From an uncultured Roseiflexaceae bacterium (GTDB lineage: Bacteria > Chloroflexota > Chloroflexia > Chloroflexales > Roseiflexaceae): 6,496 nt of DNA. Shown one piece after another: positions 1-5,871 of the stretch (within the stretch, counting starts at the first letter, position 1; each line of letters begins with the position of its first letter). The DNA is taken from positions 1 through 6,496 of the forward strand of contig CAIPUQ010000111.1 in the NCBI GenBank assembly GCA_903868295.1, written 5' to 3'. A program made the position numbers and the translations under genes. The notes beneath the pieces were generated by a model, which did not search any database, was not told the origin of the DNA, and saw only the letters and a list, made by a program, of their open reading frames with translations.

Positions 1-1260
1 GATGTCAAAGACGACGTCAAGACGTGGTCCAAGACCTTTGGGTACGGCACCTATGATGGGACCAACAACAACTCGGACCCCGTCGACTTGCTCCAAGACA
101 TGTGGACCGGCGACCACGGCGTCACCTGGGATACCGCCGGCACACAAGGATCCACCGCAGCCCGCAACGACTACCTCGATACCTTTGATTACCTCGAGCC
201 CAAGTTGGTCGCCGCCAAAGCAGCCGAGTCCTACAACGACGCCAGTAAAGGGATTACGCCGCTCAAACAGGGGACTATTCTGAGCAAAACATGCACGACA
301 CTGGCCAACGGACACGGCGCGGCGTCGTTCCAGCTCAATACCCTCGGCGAGTTCAAAATGACCGAATTGGCCTTTGGGTCCTACATGGACATCAAACGGA
401 TGGGCGTTTCGAGCTGCGGCACTGATTCGTTCTTGCATGTAGAGCGCGTCTCGCTCAACCTCAATGGCGACGGAGAAATCATCATCCTGGCAAACCACAT
501 CGAGTCTGATGTGCTCAACACCGATGTCTACTTCGACGTGCAGTTGATCGTCGGCACCGCCAGCGGCAATCGCCGGCTCGAAGGCGGTATCAAGGTCTAC
601 AACATCAGACTCGCTGCGGTCGAGTTCGAAAACATCGGTGTCGTCTTTGGTATCGGCGAGTACAACTCGATTGCCATTGGGTACTTTGGCTTTACGGGGG
701 CCGGCACGTTCAAAAACGCCGGCGCGTCAGCCCAGTTCCTGATCGGTACATTGCCTGCAGGATCAGCGGTCCTCAAAGCCCAATACCCATCCCTGATGAC
801 CAAATTGGCCGCCGACAAAGGCGCGAGTAGCGTCTATTCCGGCATGTACATCAGTGTGTCTATCTCGGTCCCCATTTATAACAACGGGTGTATGCTCGAA
901 GCCATCGCCACAGGCGAAGTGCGCGGCTGGAAGCTCAAACTCGTCTCGTCTGGCAGTAGCGAGGTCTACGGCGGCTATTTGAGCGCACGGATGTCGGCCG
1001 AAGTGGCCTGTCTGGTCAGCGCAACCGGCCAACTCTCGCTGGAAATCTCACAGGTCGGCTCGGTCATGACCTTCACTGGCCAAGCCTGGGTCGCCGGCGG
1101 GGTCGGTGACTGCGAACCATCCACCTGGAACAACTGGGGCGGCCGCTGGTGGGGCGACAAATGGTGCGCCCAAGCAGGAGCACAAGTCTTTGTGACCTAC
1201 ACCGACGCACCGTCTGACTGGGATGTCAGTTACGATTTGGATGTCGAATCCCCGTGGTAA
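1..1260 (+). CDS. C-terminal part of a large beta-rich protein of unknown family, probably secreted or surface-exposed (5' end outside window)
   Basis: The frame is open from base 1 to the TAA at 1258-1260, giving 419 visible residues. The only start-like codon near the edge is a TTG at 88, and the frame upstream of it reads as normal protein, so the true start lies before the window. I do not recognise the family. No transmembrane helix, LPXTG motif or catalytic signature is visible. The composition is rich in Gly, Ser, Thr, Val and aromatics, with alternating polar/hydrophobic stretches typical of beta-sheet. Six cysteines (98, 139, 297, 337, 371, 389) could form three disulfides, which favours an extracytoplasmic location. 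Residues 376-388 hold five tryptophans (W-x2-W-x3-WW-x3-W) bracketed by Cys371 and Cys389. The chain ends in Trp shortly after an acidic segment. The nearest downstream gene is convergent, so this is the last gene of its transcript. That it is coding is fairly sure; function is unknown. Confidence 0.85.
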   Translation, partial: DVKDDVKTWSKTFGYGTYDGTNNNSDPVDLLQDMWTGDHGVTWDTAGTQGSTAARNDYLDTFDYLEPKLVAAKAAESYNDASKGITPLKQGTILSKTCTTLANGHGAASFQLNTLGEFKMTELAFGSYMDIKRMGVSSCGTDSFLHVERVSLNLNGDGEIIILANHIESDVLNTDVYFDVQLIVGTASGNRRLEGGIKVYNIRLAAVEFENIGVVFGIGEYNSIAIGYFGFTGAGTFKNAGASAQFLIGTLPAGSAVLKAQYPSLMTKLAADKGASSVYSGMYISVSISVPIYNNGCMLEAIATGEVRGWKLKLVSSGSSEVYGGYLSARMSAEVACLVSATGQLSLEISQVGSVMTFTGQAWVAGGVGDCEPSTWNNWGGRWWGDKWCAQAGAQVFVTYTDAPSDWDVSYDLDVESPW

Positions 1261-1292
1261 CGCGGATGCGTATGGGTTCCTGAGCTTGATTG

Positions 1293-1324
1293 AGGGTCAG
1301 CCAGATCAGCGCACTGCTGACCCT
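1293..1324 (+). terminator. Inverted repeat downstream of the first gene, possible transcription terminator
   Basis: Perfect 9-bp arms AGGGTCAGC (1293-1301) and GCTGACCCT (1316-1324) enclose a 14-base loop, 32 bases after the stop codon of the upstream gene. There is no T-run directly after the right arm; the nearest T-rich stretch starts about 30 bases later, inside the next hairpin. It is therefore not a textbook intrinsic terminator. It may end transcription together with the next hairpin or stabilise the 3' end of the message. Confidence 0.4.
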
Positions 1325-1346
1325 TCACCACTGGAGCTTTTCGGTC

Positions 1347-1383
1347 GCGGGTTCTCTTTTTTCACATGAAAAAGGGACCCCGC
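1347..1383. terminator. Long hairpin between convergent genes, possible bidirectional terminator
   Basis: Bases 1347-1362 pair with 1368-1383 around a 5-base loop CACAT. The stem is 16 positions long with one mismatch (1352/1378) and two G-T wobbles. Its outer part is G/C (GCGGG with CCCGC) and its inner part is a T6/A5 run next to the loop. The position between two genes that end towards each other is where a shared terminator is expected. Against this, the T-run lies within the stem on both strands rather than after it. That a hairpin can form is seen directly; the terminator role is inferred. Confidence 0.5.
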
Positions 1384-1509
1384 GGCACACGCGTACAGCA
1401 ACCGACCGACGTCGGCCATCTGCCCCATGGTGCCACGAAGCAACGAAAACCGGGAGGCGCAAGACGCATCGCGCCCGCCCTGCATTTCGATTGTGCGCTT
1501 GTGGATGCG

Positions 1510-2085
1510 TCACATACCCGCTGCGCCGGCGAGTTCGTCCATCACCCCGTGTTGCATGATGTGTTGCAACAGCGCCATGGCTTCGTCGATGGGCATCGGC
1601 TCGGCCTGCTGATGCCAATGCGCCATCACCCCTATCATTGCCGACAACATGTACTCAACGACCAACGCACGGCGCGCCTGATCAGCCGGCGGCGCGTCAC
1701 CAAACATGGCCAGAATCGTCGGCGTTATTTGCCGTTTGAGTTTGATAGCAAACGCCGGATCACCACGTTCGCCCAAGAGCACCGCATAGTAGCGGGCATT
1801 GCGTGCATACCACTCCCAAAACTGTGCCACGGGCATTCCGATAGCGCCACTTGGTCCGTCGAACGGCGGCAATGTGTCGAGGGTGGGGATGATGCTGACC
1901 TCGATGGCTTCGAGCACCGCGTGTACGTCATGGAAGTATTCGTAGAATGTGCTCCGGTTGTACCCTGCCCGCTGGACCACGTCGCGGACCGTGATCTGGC
2001 TGATGGGACGAATGCAGTAGAGCTGCCAAAAGGCATCTATCAGGTTCTGCTTCGTCTGTGCCGTGATGTCGTGGCGCTTGTTCAT
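1510..2085 (-). CDS. TetR/AcrR-family transcriptional regulator, divergent to the glycosyltransferase-MFS operon
   Basis: This 191-residue protein has the usual TetR-family length and layout. Residues about 10-55 form the N-terminal DNA-binding domain, with the helix-turn-helix at 31-50. Its typical family pattern is T32-V-x-D-V-V, then A40-G41 in the turn and S45-T46-F47-Y48-x-Y50-F51 at the end of the recognition helix. The rest is helical and variable and should carry dimerisation and ligand binding; it is rich in aromatics (W90, W92, Y93, Y99, Y100), which suits a hydrophobic ligand. The ATG at 2085 is preceded by a GAGGA ribosome binding site about 7 bases upstream. The gene is transcribed away from the glycosyltransferase gene across a 117-bp region carrying a promoter and a dyad, so it most likely represses that operon and perhaps itself. 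The ligand cannot be read from the sequence. Family assignment is firm; the regulatory target is inferred from position. Confidence 0.95.
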   Translation of the reverse strand: MNKRHDITAQTKQNLIDAFWQLYCIRPISQITVRDVVQRAGYNRSTFYEYFHDVHAVLEAIEVSIIPTLDTLPPFDGPSGAIGMPVAQFWEWYARNARYYAVLLGERGDPAFAIKLKRQITPTILAMFGDAPPADQARRALVVEYMLSAMIGVMAHWHQQAEPMPIDEAMALLQHIMQHGVMDELAGAAGM

Positions 2086-2092
2086 CGCTGTT

Positions 2093-2097
2093 CCTCA
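2093..2097 (-). promoter_or_regulatory. Ribosome binding site of the TetR gene
   Basis: On the minus strand the bases before the ATG read TTGTGAGGAACAGCG. The GAGGA core sits about 7 bases before the start codon at 2085 and supports this start. Confidence 0.7.
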
Positions 2098-2127
2098 CAA
2101 ATCCTACATCCGGCCGGTCACTGTTGG

Positions 2128-2156
2128 TTGATGCACGGCCACGCTCTCGCTATAGT
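2128..2156 (+). promoter_or_regulatory. Sigma70-type promoter of the glycosyltransferase-MFS operon
   Basis: A -35 element TTGATG at 2128-2133 (four of six consensus bases) and a -10 element TATAGT at 2151-2156 (five of six) are separated by exactly 17 bases. Transcription would start near 2163, about 40 bases before the glycosyltransferase ATG. This is the only good housekeeping-type promoter I see in the divergent region for this direction. For the opposite strand only a weak candidate is present: a TATGAT -10 at 2165-2160 without a good -35. Confidence 0.65.
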
Positions 2157-2184
2157 CAAATCATACAACACGGTGTTGGATTTG
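2157..2184. promoter_or_regulatory. Inverted repeat, candidate TetR-family operator
   Basis: The core is a perfect dyad, CAACAC (2166-2171) and GTGTTG (2173-2178), around one base G2172. Outside it, CAAATC (2157-2162) and GATTTG (2179-2184) are also perfect reverse complements, with an extra ATA (2163-2165) in the left half only. The element begins directly after the -10 box and covers the predicted transcription start. A bound dimer there would block initiation, as is usual for TetR-family repressors. It also overlaps a possible TATGAT -10 for the regulator gene, which would allow autoregulation. The alternative is a hairpin in the 5' leader of the mRNA. The symmetry is seen directly; the role is inferred. 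Confidence 0.6.
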
Positions 2185-2191
2185 GCCATGT

Positions 2192-2196
2192 GGAGG
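2192..2196 (+). promoter_or_regulatory. Ribosome binding site deciding the glycosyltransferase start
   Basis: A perfect GGAGG lies 6 bases before the ATG at 2203. It excludes the ATG at 2188, which lies before the site, and the much longer upstream open frame. Confidence 0.8.
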
Positions 2197-2202
2197 TGTG
2201 CG

Positions 2203-3459
2203 ATGGTGACGATTTTGTGTGCCGGGTCGCGGGGCGACTTCCAGCCGTATATTGCCTTGGCGCAGGAGCTCCAGGCGCAGGGGATGGCGGTACGAATCGC
2301 CGGCAATCATAGCTTTGCGGGATTTGTGCAAGGGTACGGGGTCGACTTCGTTGGGATCAAAGCCGACATCTCGACCATGAATGTCGACCCCAAGTTGCTC
2401 CGCGAGGCGGGCAATGCGGACAACCCGCTCAAGATGCTGCTGGCCTTCAACAAGATGAAGGAATACGGCATCTACATGGTCAGCGACTTCTTTGCTGCGT
2501 GCGAGGGCAGCGACATCATCCTGTACCATCCGGGCTGTACGATTGGCTACTATGCCGCGCAGCTGTATGGGATCCCCGCAGTGCTGGCCAGTCCGTTCCC
2601 TATGCATCGCACCAATGCACATCCGTCGGTGGTGTTGTACGGGCAGGTATCGGCCAATCGATTGACCATCCCATTGAGCTACAGCCTCATCCAGGCGATG
2701 TTGTGGATGGCCAGCAAGGATTCGATCAAGGGTTTTTGGAAGCAACGCTACGGGCAGTTGCCGGCGGACTTTGGTATGCCGTTCGAACGACACAACAATG
2801 CTCGTCAGCCCGCCCTTGTCTCGTGTAGCAATCATGTGTTTGCGCGCCCGACCGATTGGAACGCGCACATTCACCAGCACGGCTATTGGGAAGTACGCGA
2901 GCCTGAAGCATACACCCCGAGCCCGACATTGGCGGCGTTCCTCGACCACCCCGACGCGCCCATCTATGTCGGCTTCGGCAGTATGACCGGCATCAATCAG
3001 TACCCGGGCCTGACCGAGCAGGTGGTAGCAGCGATCGTCCAGAGTGGACGGCGGGCGATTATCGCCGGCATCGGGCAGGACCTCGCTCTGCCGGAGTCGA
3101 TCCTGCGGGTGGACGCTGTCCCGCATACATGGCTCTTCCCACGCATGGCCGCAGTGATTCATCATGGTGGCGCAGGGACGACGGCGGCGGGCTTGCGGGC
3201 AGGAGTACCAAACATCGTCGTGCCCTTTGCCAATGACCAATTCGCCTGGGGGCATCGCGTCCACGACCTGGGCGTCGGGCCAGCCCCGATCCAACGCAAA
3301 CGGTTGACGGTCGCCAAATTGGCAGCGGCAATCGCACAGACGACCAATCCGCAGATGCGCGCAGCTGCCGCCCGCTTGGGCGAACAGATTGCCGAGGAAC
3401 GCGGCGCTGCCCGCTGTGCCGAGGTCGTCGCGCAGCTCGCAGAGGGGCGCAACACATGA
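2203..3459 (+). CDS. GT-B fold glycosyltransferase, family 1 / sterol-glucosyltransferase-like (UDP-sugar dependent)
   Basis: This 418-residue protein is likely a cytoplasmic enzyme moving a sugar from a nucleotide-sugar donor to a small hydrophobic acceptor. The N-terminal acceptor domain opens with G8-S-R-G-D-F-Q-P-Y16, the signature of the GT28/UGT80-type N domain that includes sterol glucosyltransferases and antibiotic glycosyltransferases. The C-terminal donor domain has Y255-V-G-F-G-S-M261, the nucleotide-sugar motif H320-H-G-G-A-G-T-T327, and V339-V-P-F-A-N-D345-Q346, whose Asp-Gln pair usually contacts the sugar. Length is normal and both domains are complete. The start is set by GGAGG at 2192-2196. 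The stop overlaps the start of the MFS gene (ATGA at 3456-3459), so the two are translationally coupled. It lies behind a promoter with a dyad and a divergent TetR gene. Family assignment is firm. The acceptor is unknown: glycolipid or carotenoid synthesis and inactivation of a toxic compound are both possible, and regulator plus exporter make the second somewhat likelier. Confidence 0.95.
   Translation: MVTILCAGSRGDFQPYIALAQELQAQGMAVRIAGNHSFAGFVQGYGVDFVGIKADISTMNVDPKLLREAGNADNPLKMLLAFNKMKEYGIYMVSDFFAACEGSDIILYHPGCTIGYYAAQLYGIPAVLASPFPMHRTNAHPSVVLYGQVSANRLTIPLSYSLIQAMLWMASKDSIKGFWKQRYGQLPADFGMPFERHNNARQPALVSCSNHVFARPTDWNAHIHQHGYWEVREPEAYTPSPTLAAFLDHPDAPIYVGFGSMTGINQYPGLTEQVVAAIVQSGRRAIIAGIGQDLALPESILRVDAVPHTWLFPRMAAVIHHGGAGTTAAGLRAGVPNIVVPFANDQFAWGHRVHDLGVGPAPIQRKRLTVAKLAAAIAQTTNPQMRAAAARLGEQIAEERGAARCAEVVAQLAEGRNT
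3442..3447 (+). promoter_or_regulatory. Ribosome binding site of the MFS gene inside the glycosyltransferase end
   Basis: GAGGGG lies 8 bases before the ATG at 3456, within the last codons of the glycosyltransferase gene. Together with the ATGA overlap it supports translational coupling. Confidence 0.65.
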
Positions 3460-4661
3460 ACCTGAACACTGCCTGGCGCGCCACGTTTTGGCGCATATAC
3501 ATCGGTCAAGCGCTGTCGATTATCAGCTCGAGTGCGGTACAGTTCGCCATTATCTGGTGGATCACGGTCGAGACCGGGTCGGCGTTGGCATTGACCATCG
3601 CTAGCATCGTCGGGCTGTTGCCACAGGCGTTGATCGGGATGATTGCCGGCGTCTGGATTGACCGCTACCCGCGCAAACGTATCATCATGCTGGCCGATGG
3701 CTTGACTGCAGTTGCCAGTCTGGTTCTGGCGCTCTGCTTTGTCACCGGGTACGCGTCGTTGACGGTCGTCTATGTGGCATTGTTTGTGCGGGCATTGGGC
3801 GACACGTTCCACAAACCGGCCATGCAAGCCGCCATGCCCCTCATCGTGCCCTCCGCAGAACTCACCCGGGTCGGCGGGTTGATGCAACTCGTCAGCTCTG
3901 CCGGGACCATGGTCGGGCCGATGCTCGGCGCAGTAATGATGAGCCAACTCCGTATCGAGGCGGTGCTACTCGTCGACGTGATAGGCGCGCTGATTGCCGT
4001 TGCGACGATGGCCGGCGCACGCTTCGGAGGGGCTGCACCCAGCGCGGCGCGAGCTGCTTCGGTATGGGCCGATTGGCGGGTAGGGTATGACACCTTTCGT
4101 CAAAACGTTCCGTTGGCGCGCTTGGCCATCCCGATGCTGATTGCCACCATTACCTTTATGCCGATTGGTTCGTTGCTTCCGTTGCTCGTCAAAAACTATT
4201 TCAACGGCACGGCCTGGCAGAGTGGACTCGTGCAGACGGCGTTTTCGACTGGGATGCTGGTCGGGGCGATGGTCATCGGGCTGACCGGCGGGCTCAAACG
4301 GCAGTTCTTGATGATTGCCCTTGCCAATGCAACGTTGGGCATCAGTGCATTGCTCGCCGGGGCACTACCCGCTGATGCGTTTTGGTTGTTCTGTGGCTGT
4401 GTGGTGGTGATGGGCATGAGCGGCATGGGCTTTAACATCCCATTTACGGCATATATCCAGCGCAGTGTGCCCGCAGAGCACCTCGGCAAAGTAATTGCCT
4501 TTCTCACCAGCCTGATGAGCATGGCCGCTCCGATCGGCATGATTGTGGCAGGTCCGACTGCCGAGTGGCTGGGTGTCAACAATTGGATGATGGTCGCCGG
4601 GCTAACCATGATCATCATCGGAGGGGTGAGTTATCTGCGCACACGCGAATTCGACATATAG
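3456..4661 (+). CDS. Major facilitator superfamily exporter, DHA3 (MefA-like) type
   Basis: This 401-residue inner-membrane protein is a 12-helix proton-driven exporter of the drug:H+ antiporter-3 group. Hydrophobic segments fall at roughly 15-35, 43-66, 76-97, 101-118, 141-162, 168-188, 221-245, 258-278, 284-303, 308-330, 345-366 and 374-394, with a longer hydrophilic loop at about 189-218 joining the two six-helix halves. The loop after helix 2 has MFS motif A as G65-x3-D69-R70-x2-R73-K-R75. Helix 5 has a motif-C-like G150-x3-G154-P155-x2-G158, often found in antiporters. V338-P-A-E-x-L-G-K before helix 11 is typical of DHA3 proteins. Both ends are complete. The ATG overlaps the glycosyltransferase stop, so the two proteins are made together and probably act on related compounds. 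Substrate is unknown; macrolide-like or other amphipathic molecules are usual for the family. It converges on the M20 gene 49 bases downstream. Confidence 0.96.
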   Translation: MNLNTAWRATFWRIYIGQALSIISSSAVQFAIIWWITVETGSALALTIASIVGLLPQALIGMIAGVWIDRYPRKRIIMLADGLTAVASLVLALCFVTGYASLTVVYVALFVRALGDTFHKPAMQAAMPLIVPSAELTRVGGLMQLVSSAGTMVGPMLGAVMMSQLRIEAVLLVDVIGALIAVATMAGARFGGAAPSAARAASVWADWRVGYDTFRQNVPLARLAIPMLIATITFMPIGSLLPLLVKNYFNGTAWQSGLVQTAFSTGMLVGAMVIGLTGGLKRQFLMIALANATLGISALLAGALPADAFWLFCGCVVVMGMSGMGFNIPFTAYIQRSVPAEHLGKVIAFLTSLMSMAAPIGMIVAGPTAEWLGVNNWMMVAGLTMIIIGGVSYLRTREFDI

Positions 4662-4702
4662 GTATCAGTTTTCAGGTATCAGTTATAAGTTATCAGTACA
4701 CA
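4661..4702. repeat. Array of six degenerate heptamers (consensus near GTTATCA)
   Basis: Starting at the last base of the MFS stop codon, six consecutive 7-base units read GGTATCA, GTTTTCA, GGTATCA, GTTATAA, GTTATCA and GTACACA. They also form a 14-base period, with GGTATCAGTT repeated exactly at 4661-4670 and 4675-4684 and a variant GTTATCAGTA at 4689-4698. The array fills almost the whole 49-bp gap between the convergent MFS and M20 genes. It is clearly richer in A/T than the surrounding genes. Short tandem heptamers of this style are known from cyanobacteria as STRR-type repeats; whether this one belongs to a dispersed genomic family cannot be seen here. Confidence 0.8.
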
Positions 4703-4708
4703 CTGTAC
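4696..4708. terminator. Small hairpin at the edge of the heptamer array, weak terminator candidate
   Basis: GTACA (4696-4700) and TGTAC (4704-4708) pair around a 3-base loop. It lies 35 bases after the MFS stop and just after the M20 stop on the other strand. The stem is only 5 bp and no T-run follows on either strand, so a terminator role is doubtful. No better candidate exists in this gap. Confidence 0.2.
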
Positions 4709-4710
4709 GC

Positions 4711-5856
4711 TCAGACCCGCGTCATCAGCATCGCCAAAAGCGCAGTACGCGGCACGATACTATCGACGAGGATGTATTCGCCCGGGCTGTGGTCGTTCCC
4801 GCCGATTGGCCCTAAGCCGTCGAGCACGGGTAATCCCAGCTCTGCGAAGAAGTTGGCATACGACATCCCGCCGGTGTGGGCGTCGTTGATGCTGAACCCC
4901 AAATCGTTGGCGGCCGTTTTGGCGACTGCGACCAGTGCGGCAATCTGTGGTGTACAGGCCATTGCAGGTATCGTGAAGCCGCCGCTGACGACAGTCGACG
5001 TGCCAGCCACGGTTGTGCGCGCACCGATGGCCAAGACGGCATCGGTCACTGCCTGCCGGTCAGCCGGGTCGGTGATGCGCACGTCGATTTTGGCCTGTGC
5101 CTGATCGGGCACGCTGTTCGACACGGTACCACCGTTGACGACCCCCACGTTGAGGGTCGCACCGGTTCGCATGCCGTTGAGGGCATGCAGTGCGATGCTG
5201 TGATGGGCCAATTCGACGATGGCGTTGGCGCCTTTGTGCGGCTCGACGCCGGCGTGAGCAGCCTTGCCGGTAACGGTGAACCAGAAGTTGCCGCCGCCCT
5301 TGCGGGCCGACACGATGTCGCCGTTTTCACGCCCGGCCTCGAGCACCAACGCGAGATCATGGTGCGGTGCCAAGTCGGCAAAACACTGCCGCGAGACGCG
5401 CATGTCGGTCTCTTCGTCGCCGCCGCAGATCAGCGTTATCGCTGCGAACGTGTCGAGTGCACCGAGGTCCTGTAGCGCAGCCATGGCGTACAAACCCGAC
5501 AACAGCCCGCTCTTGTTGTCGGCGCTGCCCGGGCCGTACAGGATGTTGCCGTCGAAACGCACGGGGCGTTCGGTGGCGATGCCCACCGGGTACACCGTAT
5601 CGAGGTGCGCTGCCAGGATGATGCGCGCCGTACCGGTGCCATGCAGGGTCAGCGCGATGGTGTTCCCGGCGCTTGCATCGGGCCACTGACGCACCTCCCA
5701 GTGCCGAGACGCCGCCCAGTCGAGTACCCACGCACCAGCGACATCAACGCCCACTTTGGACTCTGACGGGCATTCGATGCCGCATAATTCGGTCAATTCA
5801 TGCAGGTACGCAGGCAGGCGTGGGGTGAGGTAGCGGACGAGTGTCTGAGCATCCAT
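4711..5856 (-). CDS. M20 family zinc metallopeptidase, carboxypeptidase G2 (glutamate carboxypeptidase)-like
   Basis: A co-catalytic di-zinc hydrolase expected to remove a C-terminal residue (often glutamate) or deacylate a small amide. Numbering is from the ATG at 5871, giving 386 residues. All family landmarks are present: H89-L-D91-T, bridging D118 in G-S-A-D-N-K, general base E153 with metal ligand E154 in G-G-D-E-E, E178 in L-E-A-G-R, and H361 in G-G-N-D-H-S-P-G-E-Y. Residues about 183-305 are the inserted lid/dimerisation domain, with the usual A205-H206-A-G. No signal peptide is evident, so it is probably cytoplasmic. I give the ATG at 5856 as the start because GGAGA lies 8 bases before it; the ATG at 5871 has no clear site and touches the upstream stop TAG. 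The upstream gene is a reduced homologue on the same strand, so both are probably one transcript whose promoter lies outside the window. Family is certain, substrate unknown. Confidence 0.95.
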   Translation of the reverse strand: MDAQTLVRYLTPRLPAYLHELTELCGIECPSESKVGVDVAGAWVLDWAASRHWEVRQWPDASAGNTIALTLHGTGTARIILAAHLDTVYPVGIATERPVRFDGNILYGPGSADNKSGLLSGLYAMAALQDLGALDTFAAITLICGGDEETDMRVSRQCFADLAPHHDLALVLEAGRENGDIVSARKGGGNFWFTVTGKAAHAGVEPHKGANAIVELAHHSIALHALNGMRTGATLNVGVVNGGTVSNSVPDQAQAKIDVRITDPADRQAVTDAVLAIGARTTVAGTSTVVSGGFTIPAMACTPQIAALVAVAKTAANDLGFSINDAHTGGMSYANFFAELGLPVLDGLGPIGGNDHSPGEYILVDSIVPRTALLAMLMTRV

Positions 5857-5864
5857 GTGTGCGT

Positions 5865-5869
5865 TCTCC
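5865..5869 (-). promoter_or_regulatory. Ribosome binding site favouring the inner start of the M20 gene
   Basis: On the minus strand GGAGA lies 8 bases before the ATG at 5856. It overlaps the first alternative ATG at 5871, which has no comparable site of its own. Both starts keep the whole catalytic domain. Confidence 0.55.
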
Positions 5870-5871
5870 AT

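Larger units (their letters stand above)
1261..1509. other. Intergenic region between convergent genes
   Basis: No credible gene is seen here. The plus-strand reading frame opening at 1366 enters the antisense of the TetR gene and lacks a ribosome binding site. The region holds two inverted repeats, listed separately. It also holds a perfect 10-bp palindrome CCGACGTCGG at 1406-1415, and 8-bp arms GACGCATC (1463-1470) and GATGCGTC (1504-1511) that overlap the end of the TetR gene and could form part of its terminator. None of these is followed by a clear T-tract. Confidence 0.6.

Noticed and set aside
88..90. TTG as the start codon of the first gene
   Set aside because: The frame is open and protein-like back to base 1 and no ribosome binding site precedes the TTG, so the gene is cut by the window edge.
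1366..2202. Upstream in-frame extension of the glycosyltransferase, which would make a 697-residue protein
   Set aside because: It runs antisense through the whole TetR gene, has no ribosome binding site at 1366, and its translation is Arg/His/Cys-rich with no family likeness. The GGAGG before 2203 and the standard GT N-terminal motif right after it set the true start.
2161..3294. Long minus-strand open frame (377 codons) opposite the glycosyltransferase
   Set aside because: It is a shadow of a strongly supported gene; the translation is His/Arg-rich with no recognisable domain, and it covers the promoter and operator region.
3162..3947. Minus-strand open frame (261 codons) spanning the GT-MFS junction
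   Set aside because: Antisense to two well-supported coupled genes, with low-complexity composition and no domain.
4661..4702. CRISPR array or transposon end
   Set aside because: The units are 7 bases long with no spacers, there is no transposase or target duplication, and no cas gene is nearby.
4876..5475. Plus-strand open frame (199 codons) opposite the M20 gene
   Set aside because: Antisense shadow of a gene with every catalytic motif intact.
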